Shown here piece by piece: positions 1 to 8,284 of a DNA stretch of 64,000 nucleotides. Source of the stretch: Candidatus Poribacteria bacterium. GTDB taxonomy: Bacteria; Poribacteria; WGA-4E; PCPOR2b. The stretch spans positions 13,332 through 77,331 of the forward strand of contig JAPPKS010000029.1 in assembly GCA_028819845.1 (NCBI GenBank). Reading direction: 5' to 3'. How positions within the stretch are numbered: the first letter of the stretch is position 1; each line of letters starts with the position of its first letter. Both the position numbers and the translations under genes were made by a program. Under the pieces are notes generated by a model. The model was not told where the DNA came from and did not search any database. It worked only from the letters and a program-made list of their open reading frames with translations.

Positions 1-371
1 GGAGTAGACTCTAAGACTTAAGGACTCAAAGACTATCGCCTTCGCTATTCGCTCAGTTGATCCCCCTTGGTAAGGGGGAGGATTACGATAGCTTTTGTAG
101 GATGGGTGGAGCGGGATTGATTACACATGTGAATTATGAGACAGGTAGTTGTTGCGTTGATTGGATTCAAGGTTTGTTTATGTGTGGGGATATGCAACGT
201 TTTTGGTCGTCCGGAGGTTTCAAGGGTGAAGACTGTCGTCTTCGATATTCGCTCAATTGATCCCCGTTGGTAAGGGGGAGGATTGATTCGGCATACTGGG
301 GGGTGGATTCTAGATTCGCTAGGATACGCTCCTCCGATAGGTGCAACCTACAAAGACTTATCAATTGTAGG
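1..371. repeat. Intergenic repeat region at window edge
   Basis: I see no convincing gene here. A segment of about 56 bp at 29-84 recurs at 229-284, exactly 200 bp further on, with a few substitutions. Each copy contains TATTCGCTCA followed by a GATCCCC-type stretch and a short palindrome (CCCCCTT ... AAGGGGG at 62-78 in the first copy). A related piece reappears at 47305-47334, so this belongs to a dispersed non-coding repeat family. Small open frames across it have no ribosome binding site or protein-like sequence. Confidence 0.6.
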
Positions 372-938
372 TTAGCCCGCGCGTCCGTTAAAACGGTTCA
401 TCGCTGTCTGGATTCCGTCGGAGGTTAACGTTTCGACTGCGTCCGCAGCGCGTTGAATCATATAATCAATTTCCTGCCTTTCCGCCGGCAAAAATTCACT
501 GAGAACGTAATCGACCCAGTGGTCATTTTCGGGCTTGCCGATACCGATGCGCACGAGTGGGACTTGGTGTGTGTTTAGCAGGCTTTGAATTGATTTGATG
601 CCCTTGTGTCCGCCGTCACTGCCGGTGCGGCGAATGCGAAGGATTCCGATGTCCAAATGGAGGTCGTCATAAACGACACACAAATCCTCTAAAGCGATGT
701 CAAATTGGTGAAGCATCTCGCTAACGGCGCGTCCACTATGGTTCATGTAGGTCATCGGTTTGGCAATCATGACCGCGTTCCCCCGTAATTCAGTTTGCGC
801 TACGAGAGATTGACATATATTTTCCATATTGGCCGTTCGCGCCCGTTTTAACAGTTCATCAATGACTCGAAACCCGATATTATGCCGGGTGTTTTTGTAT
901 CGTTGACCGGGATTCCCAAGTCCAACAATTAACTTCAT
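372..938 (-). CDS. pth: Peptidyl-tRNA hydrolase
   Basis: Cytoplasmic esterase that releases the peptide from peptidyl-tRNA dropped by the ribosome. The 188-residue length is usual for bacterial Pth. The sequence opens with the family start KLIVGLGNPGQRY, followed by TRHNIGF with the catalytic His near residue 20, the KPMTYMNHSG segment with its substrate-binding Asn, and the VVYDDLHL segment with the conserved Asp near residue 92. The start is an ATG. It lies about 210 bp downstream of the GerMN gene and on the same strand as rplY. The usual rplY-pth pairing is preserved loosely here, with two cell-wall genes inserted between them. Confidence 0.97.
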   Translation of the reverse strand: MKLIVGLGNPGQRYKNTRHNIGFRVIDELLKRARTANMENICQSLVAQTELRGNAVMIAKPMTYMNHSGRAVSEMLHQFDIALEDLCVVYDDLHLDIGILRIRRTGSDGGHKGIKSIQSLLNTHQVPLVRIGIGKPENDHWVDYVLSEFLPAERQEIDYMIQRAADAVETLTSDGIQTAMNRFNGRAG

Positions 939-1152
939 GTTCGGATAGCCTATACTTTCCGGCAGTCTTCAATTCAGCCAAGGGTGTCGGCGGGGCAGGC
1001 CGCGGCGAAATCATGCCTATTGGTCATCTTATGATGAATAAAGATTGGAAATGCCGTTAATACGCCGCGATGCCAGGGAGAAAAACTAGCCGGGATCTCA
1101 GATTGGGAAGATTCCATCGTTACTTGCTGCCATAATAAAGACGAAGGGTTAT

Positions 1153-1773
1153 CTAGCGTGGATATGCCGTAATGTTTTTCATCTGGGACTGGAATTCCGG
1201 CGTGAGGGCGAGGGGATGTGAAATGTCAATGTGCCCGGCAATTGTAACCACCTGTTGCCCTTCTATGAGGATTTGCACGTGTTGGATCTCATTAGGGAAA
1301 TTGGCGAAAACCGTTTGTAAAATGGTTTTAATGGTGCTTTTTTCTGCTGTTGTGCCGCCGATGTGCGCGTCTGTCAGGTGGCGGGAGAAATCCAAATAGG
1401 CAATGGATTCGGCATCGACATAAGCTTCATAAAGCAATGCGCCGTTTGGAATGGTACTCTTCAAGCCGCGGCCGGATCCGCTGATTAATGCGCTGATGAT
1501 TAGTTTCAGCCGATCGGTAAGTTCGACAGACAGATGCAACGCCCTTTTCTCGCGGACAAGTTTGAGAGATTCAACATCCAAGAAAAAAAGACTGACTTCC
1601 TGACTGGGGAGTTCAGCGTCGGAAGGCGCTTGCCCCCGCGTCTGTTGAAATACCATTGGTATCAATTCCGTGTCTTTAGGATGCAACACGGCGAGGGAAA
1701 TAGCCGCAACGATTATGACTACGCCGCCAATTGCGATTCCGGTAAACACCTTGGATTTTATTTTTTCACCCAT
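1153..1773 (-). CDS. GerMN (spore germination GerM-like) domain protein, membrane anchored
   Basis: 206 residues. An N-terminal membrane segment at about residues 11-30 (FTGIAIGGVVIIVAAISLAV) anchors an extracytoplasmic domain. Residues 60-190 resemble the GerMN/Sporulation_GerM fold: a VSLFFLDVESLKLV strand, a leucine-rich helix, an IPNGALLYEAYVD segment and a late TILQTVFANFPNEIQHVQILIEGQ segment. GerMN domains are common beside amidases in non-sporulating bacteria, where they are thought to act at the cell wall. The ATG lies four bases after the amidase stop with AAAGG upstream, so the two are probably co-translated. The exact role is unknown. Confidence 0.8.
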   Translation of the reverse strand: MGEKIKSKVFTGIAIGGVVIIVAAISLAVLHPKDTELIPMVFQQTRGQAPSDAELPSQEVSLFFLDVESLKLVREKRALHLSVELTDRLKLIISALISGSGRGLKSTIPNGALLYEAYVDAESIAYLDFSRHLTDAHIGGTTAEKSTIKTILQTVFANFPNEIQHVQILIEGQQVVTIAGHIDISHPLALTPEFQSQMKNITAYPR

Positions 1774-1777
1774 GGTA

Positions 1778-2992
1778 TCAATTACCTTTCACGACAGCCT
1801 TCTCCGATTCAAACGCTGAAATGAACCGCTGAACCGCGAGGAATACCGCTCTGGCTGCCGAAGCGAGACTTTCTTCGTCATTGAGGCGATCTGCATCGTC
1901 TGCATTTGACAAATATCCAATCTCGACTAAGATAGCGGGCATGTAAACACCTGAAAGGGTTACGAGCGGTATTTCCGATTGTGAGACCGGAACAGCGGGA
2001 AAGATTGCGGCGAACTGTTCTTGCAGCATGGCTGCAAACTCGCGGCTCTGCAGCAGAAATTCGTCTTGCGTCAGGATTTTGATAGAGTCTTGCCCTGAAG
2101 TTTGACCTGGCAGCGTTAAAGCGGTTTCAGACCTAAACTCCCCCAAAGGATTGTTTACATAGATGCGGATTCCCGCGGCATTAAGGGAAAACGAGGCGTT
2201 ACAGTGCAAGCTCAGAAAGAGCTGCGCTCGATTTCGGTTGGCGATTCGGATGCGCTCGATGGATTTTCGCTCAAAGTCCGTTTCCCGTGTTAACAGGATA
2301 CGCATGCCGTTTTGCATGCAGAGCGCCCGAATACGCTTGGCGAGGTCGAGCACCACTTTTTTTTCAAGCAGTCCTGAAGTTCCTTGACACCCCGTATCCG
2401 ACCCGCCATGCCCGGGATCAAGGACAAGAAGGAATTCTTTATGTTCCACTGCTGACGGTGCAGTTGGAAAATTCATCGAATGCGCCGACTTTTCTGTTAT
2501 GTGTACAGTTTGCAGAGGAGCGTTATAGAAAACTTCAACGTTGAATAGTTTGGGGAGAAGTTCGGTGAAAAAGCCGAGCGGCAACATTCGCTTCCCCTCA
2601 ATAATTTGTGGGGGATTGGCGAGCGTGAATGCAGCGTCGCCATCATCTGTCGTAACAGATGAATTACCCATTCGTAAATGTATCAGTTGTCCCTTAAGAT
2701 TTAGGACAAGTGTTTGTGTAAGGGACGTATACTGTTGCTTCAAACTTGGGTCAAAGGCACTTCTCACGACTTCAACAGGTAGATATGGGTGTCCGTTGTG
2801 AACCTTCGACTGCACCTCAGTAACAGAATTGCCGCCCTCGTCGACGAAGCGTATCAGCGGCGTTTGTGCAGCACAGATTTCGGCGCAAATCAAGTATGCG
2901 ATTAACGGCAGGTATCCTAGGTTATTCTTCCGTGTCTTCGCCGCGTTTCCGGGTGATGAGTTCCGGTTCTTCAATGGCAGTTTCTTCCACAT
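1778..2992 (-). CDS. N-acetylmuramoyl-L-alanine amidase (Amidase_3) with N-terminal stalk domain
   Basis: Exported zinc amidase that cuts the bond between MurNAc and the peptide in peptidoglycan. With the ATG at 2992 it has 404 residues: a basic leader and hydrophobic segment ending ICAAQ (signal peptide), a copper-amine-oxidase-N1-like stalk domain at roughly 45-165, then Amidase_3. Visible zinc ligands are the His of LDPGHGGSD, the Glu of GLLEKKVV and the His of LSLHCNA; the catalytic Glu is in ILVEIGYLSN. The gene overlaps the end of rplY by 71 bases in another frame. A TTG at 3031 is an alternative start, but the ATG has AGAGGA and GAAGG stretches upstream. It is followed at once by the GerMN gene. 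Confidence 0.9.
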   Translation of the reverse strand: MWKKLPLKNRNSSPGNAAKTRKNNLGYLPLIAYLICAEICAAQTPLIRFVDEGGNSVTEVQSKVHNGHPYLPVEVVRSAFDPSLKQQYTSLTQTLVLNLKGQLIHLRMGNSSVTTDDGDAAFTLANPPQIIEGKRMLPLGFFTELLPKLFNVEVFYNAPLQTVHITEKSAHSMNFPTAPSAVEHKEFLLVLDPGHGGSDTGCQGTSGLLEKKVVLDLAKRIRALCMQNGMRILLTRETDFERKSIERIRIANRNRAQLFLSLHCNASFSLNAAGIRIYVNNPLGEFRSETALTLPGQTSGQDSIKILTQDEFLLQSREFAAMLQEQFAAIFPAVPVSQSEIPLVTLSGVYMPAILVEIGYLSNADDADRLNDEESLASAARAVFLAVQRFISAFESEKAVVKGN

Positions 2993-3584
2993 CGCCTTCA
3001 ATTTCCTCTTCAGGTTCTGCCTCCGCCTCAACCCTTGGCCGATTAACGAGAACCACTATGGTTTGAGGGTCATCTAACACTTCAACGGTTTCATCAAGAG
3101 TCAAATCTTCGATCCGAATAAAGTCATCAATATCCAATCCGCTCACATCCACGTCAATGGTGTCAGGGAGAATCGTTGGCAGACAACGGACATGAAGTTG
3201 CCGACGGGCAAACTCCACGATACCACCTGCTTGGATACCGATAGCCGATCCGCCTAGAACAATAGGGACTGCCGAAGTTACCGGTTCATCAAGTGAAATG
3301 CGTATAAAATCGGTATGAAGCAAGTTCTGTTTAACGGGATCTCGTTGGATTTCTCTAATCATAATGGTTTCGTTACCATGATCGGCAATTTCCAATTCGA
3401 TTAACACATTCTCTCCATTTGATTGAAGAAACCGTTGAAAGGACCGCGCGTCAAGCTGGAGCGGGATAACATCTTCGTGACGCCCGTACAAAATTGCCGG
3501 CATTGCCCCATTTCGCCGGAGAGCTTTCCCTGCGCTTTTTCCAAAATCCCTGCGTTTTTGAGCTTCAAGTTTGGCTAACCGCAT
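2922..3584 (-). CDS. rplY: Ribosomal protein L25, long (Ctc) form
   Basis: Binds 5S rRNA in the large ribosomal subunit. At 220 residues it is the long Ctc/TL5 type: an N-terminal L25 domain (SAGKALRRNGAMPAILYG motif at about 17-35), a C-terminal beta domain (residues 95-185), and an acidic tail very rich in Glu ending GEDTEE. The ATG is preceded by GAGGAG at good spacing. Its 3' end overlaps the amidase start. The position downstream of ispE and upstream of pth matches the common ispE-prs-rplY-pth order, except that prs is absent and a tRNA lies between. Confidence 0.95.
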   Translation of the reverse strand: MRLAKLEAQKRRDFGKSAGKALRRNGAMPAILYGRHEDVIPLQLDARSFQRFLQSNGENVLIELEIADHGNETIMIREIQRDPVKQNLLHTDFIRISLDEPVTSAVPIVLGGSAIGIQAGGIVEFARRQLHVRCLPTILPDTIDVDVSGLDIDDFIRIEDLTLDETVEVLDDPQTIVVLVNRPRVEAEAEPEEEIEGDVEETAIEEPELITRKRGEDTEE

Positions 3585-3663
3585 AATAATCTCCTCATTC
3601 TGCGATGCAATATCTGGCTTAATCGCCTGAATTTTTCTTTGAAAATTTTCCGATAAAAATAAT

Positions 3664-3696
3664 AAACCGTAGCTTCTGTAACTATAGCTACGGTTT
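3664..3696 (-). terminator. Hairpin after tRNA-Gln, likely terminator
   Basis: A perfect 11-bp stem (AAACCGTAGCT and AGCTACGGTTT) with an 11-base loop. Read on the minus strand it is followed by a T-rich run (ATTATTTTTATC). It lies downstream of tRNA-Gln and upstream of rplY, so it could end the ispE/tRNA transcript. On the plus strand it is also followed by TTT, so it may work in both directions. Confidence 0.6.
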
Positions 3697-3827
3697 TTGA
3701 CATATACGTATGCCGTTACGAAAGAGGACTATGGGCTGGAACGGCGATTATTCCGATAAAGATAGAATTCCAATACCGCGTGCCCAGTGTTTTTATTCTC
3801 CTCTGCTTCGCCAATTGCTCGAAAAAG

Positions 3828-3899
3828 CTGGGCGGGTAGGATTCGAACCTACGAATACGGGTTCCAAAGACCCGTGCCTTACCGCTTGGCCACCGCCCA
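3828..3899 (-). tRNA. tRNA-Gln (anticodon TTG)
   Basis: A 72-base cloverleaf on the minus strand. The acceptor arms TGGGCGG and CCGCCCA pair fully, with discriminator G. The anticodon stem is CGGGT/ACCCG with loop CTTTGGA, giving anticodon TTG, which reads CAA as Gln. The T arm carries GGTTCGAATCC. The CCA end is not encoded. The first tRNA base directly follows the ispE stop codon, so it is probably cut from the same transcript. Confidence 0.95.
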
Positions 3900-4784
3900 T
3901 CAATCAAGACTCAACCCAACCGGGCTCAGGTATGTTACGGCCTGAAATGCTGCCGCGGCTCCGATAATTGAAACAGCCGCGTTGGCTTGGTGTTGGCTGT
4001 CCACGAGGGCAAATACGGTTGCGCCGCTGCCTGACATCAACGCGCCGAAACTTCCGGGGCATGCTGCGAGTTTCGTTTTTAACTTGGCAACCGACTGGTA
4101 TTTTGAATTAACCGTCGTTTCTAGCCTGTTAAAAAGCTGCGCGGCTACCGATTCAAGTTCGCCGTTATGCAAATGGCAAACTAAAATGTTAACATTTTTC
4201 GACGATTTCGTCAACGGAAAATTGATATTATCATAAGCCCATGCAGTAGGAACGCCGAATCCCGGATTGGCTAGCACAATCCAAGCGTTGTCCAGAGGCG
4301 GCAAAGGCGTCAGAACCTCTCCGATTCCACGTCCGATGGCTGCGCCTCCCAATAGGCAAAATGGTACATCCGCCCCGATGCGCGCACTTAAACGCATCAA
4401 CTCCGGTTGCGCCAGATTCAAATCAAACAGTTGATTCATGCCCCAGAGTACCGCGGCTGCGTTGGCGCTTCCGCCGCCGAGTCCGCTCGCCACGGGTATT
4501 CTTTTCTGAATATCAATCTCGACGCCGGGAATGCCGGGACGAAAATCAGTTAACAACTTTGCGGCACGATATGCGAGGTTGCGCGCATCAGTCGGCACTT
4601 GCGGGTCATCGCAGCGTACCGTAATCGCCCTATCGCTGCGCTTGCGAACGATCACGTCGTCGTGAAGCCCGATTGAGTGAAAAACGGTTTCTATTTCGTG
4701 ATACCCGTCGGAGCGTTTGCTAATTACCTCAAGGTATAGGTTAATTTTGGCGTGCGCATGTATGCGAATTTCGGGGATAGCCAC
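3900..4784 (-). CDS. ispE: 4-diphosphocytidyl-2-C-methyl-D-erythritol kinase
   Basis: GHMP-family kinase of the non-mevalonate (MEP) isoprenoid pathway, which phosphorylates CDP-methylerythritol with ATP. The 294-residue length is typical. The ATP-binding glycine-rich motif is SGLGGGSANAAAVL at about residue 97. The N-terminal HAKINLYLEV with its conserved Lys and the late SGSGATVFAL motif are both present. The start is GTG and overlaps the stop of the upstream lipoprotein gene in the string TAGTG, which suggests translational coupling. The stop codon abuts tRNA-Gln. Pathway partners are not in this window. Confidence 0.95.
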   Translation of the reverse strand: MAIPEIRIHAHAKINLYLEVISKRSDGYHEIETVFHSIGLHDDVIVRKRSDRAITVRCDDPQVPTDARNLAYRAAKLLTDFRPGIPGVEIDIQKRIPVASGLGGGSANAAAVLWGMNQLFDLNLAQPELMRLSARIGADVPFCLLGGAAIGRGIGEVLTPLPPLDNAWIVLANPGFGVPTAWAYDNINFPLTKSSKNVNILVCHLHNGELESVAAQLFNRLETTVNSKYQSVAKLKTKLAACPGSFGALMSGSGATVFALVDSQHQANAAVSIIGAAAAFQAVTYLSPVGLSLD

Positions 4785-5656
4785 TATTCACTCAAAGAAC
4801 GAACTTTTGTGTTTTCATCCAAGTAACGGTCATATTCAAACTTCGTGTCGCTAATCTCCGAGTTGATTACCGGTTTAATAACATTAAGCACGACTCGCGT
4901 CTTTTCATTTGGGCGTTCAACTTCAACTTTGTGCGGGCGCATTATCCCGCCGACCTCCCGATAGTCCGTGAACTTGGTTTTTTGAATAACTTTCCCCGAT
5001 TCATTCACGATGTTCCAATCTTGCACTGCCGGATGTGAATCTCGTATAAAAATCGTGATGATTTCAATATGTCCGGCTTTCGCACCCGGCCGCCTTACTA
5101 CATATTTCGCGCCGGAATGGGCGAGGGATAAGTCCGCAGTGGAGCCGTCGAGGAAAGGGTTTGCGAAGATTGTATTGCGAATGTCGGAGACGCGCAAATC
5201 CATCCCAAATATTTCCTGGAGCACTCCATCAGCTAGCGGTTCGATAACGACCTCATTTTCATTATGGTATCGCAGGAAAAATGTCTCACGTGCGGCAATC
5301 GCAATCACGCGGGGTTCGTTGTACGGCCCCATTGCTTGAATGTGCAGTAAATCTCCATCTGCCTCCGATTTCTTGTACCAGAGGTATTCGCGGATTTCCT
5401 CCTTTTGTCCAGCTTCCTCAATTGTTACTTTCATCGCCATTTGCAGGGTAGATATGAGATCGTATTTTACCCGCAGCGCATCAAGGATTGGTGTCAGTTT
5501 ATCTTTATCTAAAGGGGATAACTGAAATTGTGTATTCGGACGGCCGCAGCCTCCAGCGGGGAGGATGCAGAGTAAAACCATCGGGACAATGAAGGGTACG
5601 AATGGCAACACACGGAAGTTTAAACGTATTACGCAATTCGTAAGCCGTGAACTCAA
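4784..5656 (-). CDS. Outer-membrane lipoprotein, LolA/LolB-like (DUF4292-like)
   Basis: About 290 residues with a long N-terminal region, a hydrophobic segment and a lipobox (LPAGGC) at about residues 34-39, so it should be lipidated. The mature part has alternating beta segments (KMAMKVTIEE, LLHIQAMGPYNEPRVIAIAA, TFFLRYH, VVIEPLADG, ILQEIF), as in the half-open beta barrel of LolA/LolB proteins. It sits directly upstream of ispE and overlaps it by one base, the place lolB takes in Escherichia coli. That supports a role in receiving lipoproteins at the outer membrane, but this is inference. The TTG start is uncertain; a GTG near codon 16 and an ATG near codon 26 are alternatives. Confidence 0.65.
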   Translation of the reverse strand: MSSRLTNCVIRLNFRVLPFVPFIVPMVLLCILPAGGCGRPNTQFQLSPLDKDKLTPILDALRVKYDLISTLQMAMKVTIEEAGQKEEIREYLWYKKSEADGDLLHIQAMGPYNEPRVIAIAARETFFLRYHNENEVVIEPLADGVLQEIFGMDLRVSDIRNTIFANPFLDGSTADLSLAHSGAKYVVRRPGAKAGHIEIITIFIRDSHPAVQDWNIVNESGKVIQKTKFTDYREVGGIMRPHKVEVERPNEKTRVVLNVIKPVINSEISDTKFEYDRYLDENTKVRSLSE

Positions 5657-5684
5657 TTTTGCGCTTTTGCTCCTATGCTCGGGT

Positions 5685-6290
5685 TTGTTGCATGCGGGGC
5701 AAGATGCTCCACCTTCGGTGTATTGTGACGCGTGCGCGGCAAGATGCCGCGCCTACAGTGAATGGTGGTGCATGTGCGTCAAGATGCCGCGCCTTCGGTG
5801 TATGTTGGTGCGTGCGCGTCAAGATGCCGCGCCTACAGTGAATGGTGATGCGTGCGCGTCAAGATGCCGCGCCTACGGTGTATGTTGGTGCGTGCGGGGC
5901 AAGATGCCGCGCCTACGGTGTATGGTGGTGCGTGCGGGGCAAGATGCTCCACCTTCGGTGTATTGTGACGCGTGCGCGGCAAGATGCCGCGCCTACAGTG
6001 AATGGTGGTGCATGTGCGTCAAGATGCCGCGCCTACAGTGAATGGTGACGCATGCGGGGCACGGCAGATTTCTATCGCGCACCTTATTCAGTCGCTTGAT
6101 CCCCGTCTACGGTGTATGTTGGTGCATGCGCGGCAAGATGCCGCGCCTACGGTGTATGGTGGTGCGTGCGGGACAAGATGCTCCACCTACGGTGTATGTT
6201 GGTGCGTGCGCGGCAAGATGCCGCGCCTACGGTGTATGGTGGTGCGTGCGGGGCAAGATGCCGCGCCTACGGTGAATGGTGATGAATGTT
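5685..6290. repeat. Tandem array of 40-bp units with palindromic core (locus A)
   Basis: AAGATGCCGC-type units begin at 5701, 5741, 5781, 5821, 5861, 5901, 5941, 5981 and 6021, then after a 74-bp break at 6135, 6175, 6215 and 6255: 13 copies at exactly 40-bp spacing. Each has a hairpin core (GCGGGGCAAGATGCCGCGCC) followed by TAC, then a locus-specific half such as GGTGTATGGTGGTGCGT. The break (6061-6134) carries the dispersed motif CAGTCGCTTGATCCCC, and TTCAAACAGGTACT follows the last copy. Because 40 is not a multiple of three, open frames here drift between frames and are not genes. Confidence 0.9.
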
Positions 6291-6342
6291 CAAACAGGTA
6301 CTCATTGGTATTTTGATTGTGCAGCAAAACCGCAGAGCCACC

Positions 6343-7533
6343 TTAAATTGTCTCGGCGAGCGATTTTTCGACAATTGAAACCGCTTCGTCAACGAGTGCT
6401 TTGTTAATGTTAATGGGCGGTAGAAAGCGGAGGACATTATTGTTTGTGCAGATTGTGATTAAGCCGTTTTCAATACATTTGGCGGCAAGCGCGGTCGCAT
6501 CAACCGACATCACCAACCCAAGCAACAGGCCTCTTCCTCGAACTTCTTGAATTGGATACTTCCCTTTAAGCCGCATTAACTGACCAGTCAAATAAGCACC
6601 CATATTGACCGCATTGTCCCCCAGTTTCTCACCAATAACGGTTTTCAGTGTCGCGTGTGCGGCGGCGCTTGCTAATGGATTGCCGCCAAAGGTTGCAGCG
6701 TGTGTGCCGGGTGAAAAGCTTTCGGCGATGTGTTTTGTTGTAAGCATGGCGCCGATGGCGACACCGCCGCCGAGGAATTTTGCCATCGCAATAATGTCGG
6801 GAGTCACACCGTAACTCTGATATCCAAACAGCGTACCCAAACGCCCCATGGCTGTTTGGACTTCGTCGAAGACTAGCAGTAGATTATAGTTGTCACATAA
6901 TTCGCGTAAACCTTGAAGGTATCCGTCACTTGGTACATTCACACCGCCTTCCGACTGGATGGGTTCCACCAATATGGCACATGTTTTTCCACTAATTGCA
7001 GCTTCAGTTGCGCCGAGATCGTCATACGGTACATATTTAAAACCTTCGAGCATGGGTTCAAATCCGGCGTGGTATCTCGTCTGCGCAGTTGCAGTAACGG
7101 TCGCCATAGTCCGCCCATGGAACGAATTCTCCATGGTGATGATTTCGTAGGCATCAGTCCGCGCCTGATCTTTCGCGTGCTTCCGCGCCAATTTAATAGC
7201 GGCTTCGTTTGCCTCTGCGCCGCTGTTGCAAAAAAAGCACTGGTGCATATCGCAGTTGTCGATTAGCAGCTTCGCCAACTGAACCTGCGGTTCGATATAG
7301 TAAAGATTAGAGACGTGAATCAGGGTACCGGCTTGCTCACGAATCGCAGCAACGACGTCCGGATGGCAGTGCCCTAAACCGTTGACGGCTAATCCACCCA
7401 GGAAATCGAGATATTTTACGCCATCCGCATCCCAAACGTAGGGCCCCTCCCCTTTTACAAAAGCGAGTTTGCGTTCGCCGTAAGTGTTAATTACGTACTT
7501 CGTTGCCATCGCTTTAATTTCAGCGTTTGTCAT
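6343..7533 (-). CDS. argD: Acetylornithine/ornithine-type aminotransferase (class III, PLP)
   Basis: PLP-dependent class III aminotransferase of 396 residues, most like ArgD (N-acetylornithine to N-acetylglutamate semialdehyde in arginine synthesis). Visible motifs are FLGGLAVNGLGHCHP, FFCNSGAEANEAAIKLARK, SFHGRTMATVTAT, the Asp of LLVFDEVQTAMGRLG and the PLP lysine in IAMAKFLGGG. The ATG has AGGAGG upstream. No other arginine genes are nearby, so a related substrate (succinylornithine, 4-aminobutyrate or LysW-aminoadipate semialdehyde) cannot be excluded. The Fur-family gene lies upstream on the same strand with a 176-bp gap. Confidence 0.88.
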   Translation of the reverse strand: MTNAEIKAMATKYVINTYGERKLAFVKGEGPYVWDADGVKYLDFLGGLAVNGLGHCHPDVVAAIREQAGTLIHVSNLYYIEPQVQLAKLLIDNCDMHQCFFCNSGAEANEAAIKLARKHAKDQARTDAYEIITMENSFHGRTMATVTATAQTRYHAGFEPMLEGFKYVPYDDLGATEAAISGKTCAILVEPIQSEGGVNVPSDGYLQGLRELCDNYNLLLVFDEVQTAMGRLGTLFGYQSYGVTPDIIAMAKFLGGGVAIGAMLTTKHIAESFSPGTHAATFGGNPLASAAAHATLKTVIGEKLGDNAVNMGAYLTGQLMRLKGKYPIQEVRGRGLLLGLVMSVDATALAAKCIENGLITICTNNNVLRFLPPININKALVDEAVSIVEKSLAETI

Positions 7534-7709
7534 TTAAATTTGTTCCCTCCTCAGGTTGGCATGTGGTGAAAGTTTTTAAGGCTTCGCATAGATAATTGAA
7601 GCGTAATTCGTTCAAAATCCTTGGTTTATTCTCGACACATATGTGGGACTTGCCATAACGACAGCCAAAAGGAACTTCAAAATCCTTTGTTTTGGTGCGA
7701 TAGTGTCCA

Positions 7710-8174
7710 TTATAGCCCTTCTGCTTGGCATTCAAAACAGTATCCCAAAATTTCATTCCTGTATTTAATGGGTTTAAATCCGTACGCCTTGCAAACGGAT
7801 TCTTGGAGCCTGTCGATTTCGACGTTTTTAAACTCGATTAGTTTCCCACACCGCAGGCAGATTAGGTGGGCATGTTGTTGTTGAAGAGAATTGATGTGTT
7901 CATAGTGAGATTGCTTTTGCGCATCAATAACTTCAGTCAGAAGACCGCTTTTTACAAGCAGTGGCAGCGTCCGATAGATTGTTGCCCTAGAAACCTGATA
8001 TCCGTTTTGGCGCATGCGAACCAAGAGATCTTCTGCGCGGAAGTGGTCGTCGTATGCAAAGACTTGTTCAAGAATCGCTAGCCGTTCAGACGTGAGTTTT
8101 AGGGTGTTGCTTTTTAGATATTTTTTGAACTGTTCGATGCTTTGCGGCGGAACCTCTTGTGAACCTTTCCGCAT
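7710..8174 (-). CDS. Fur-family metal-dependent transcriptional regulator
   Basis: 154 residues with the Fur layout: an N-terminal winged helix (LTSERLAILEQVFAYDDHF, then SRATIYRTLPLLVKSGLL) and a C-terminal dimerisation domain. Structural zinc ligands appear as CLRCG and CFEC. The regulatory metal site region HAHLICLRCG resembles Fur/PerR, but the usual run of histidines is shortened to QQQHAH. The ATG has AAGGAG upstream. I could not find a clear Fur or PerR box nearby, so whether it senses iron, zinc or peroxide is open. Confidence 0.9.
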   Translation of the reverse strand: MRKGSQEVPPQSIEQFKKYLKSNTLKLTSERLAILEQVFAYDDHFRAEDLLVRMRQNGYQVSRATIYRTLPLLVKSGLLTEVIDAQKQSHYEHINSLQQQHAHLICLRCGKLIEFKNVEIDRLQESVCKAYGFKPIKYRNEILGYCFECQAEGL

Positions 8175-8284
8175 GACAGCAGACTCCTTGTTAAGTAGGA
8201 TTAGGAGAAAACCTCATTCCGTATCCGGGACGCCGCATTGTTTTGGACAATACGCAAGACACACTATTTTTAGGGATTGACAGA

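Noticed and set aside
5685-6290. CRISPR array
   Set aside because: The whole 40-bp unit repeats almost unchanged; there are no unique spacers and no cas genes in the window.
5565-6316. Several long plus-strand frames rich in Cys-Ala-Arg-Gln-Asp across the 40-bp array
   Set aside because: They are readings of the tandem repeat. The 40-bp period shifts the frame at each unit, no ribosome binding site precedes them, and the protein has no family features.
7520-7756. 78-codon minus-strand frame between argD and the Fur gene
   Set aside because: It overlaps both real genes, has no ribosome binding site and no recognisable protein pattern.
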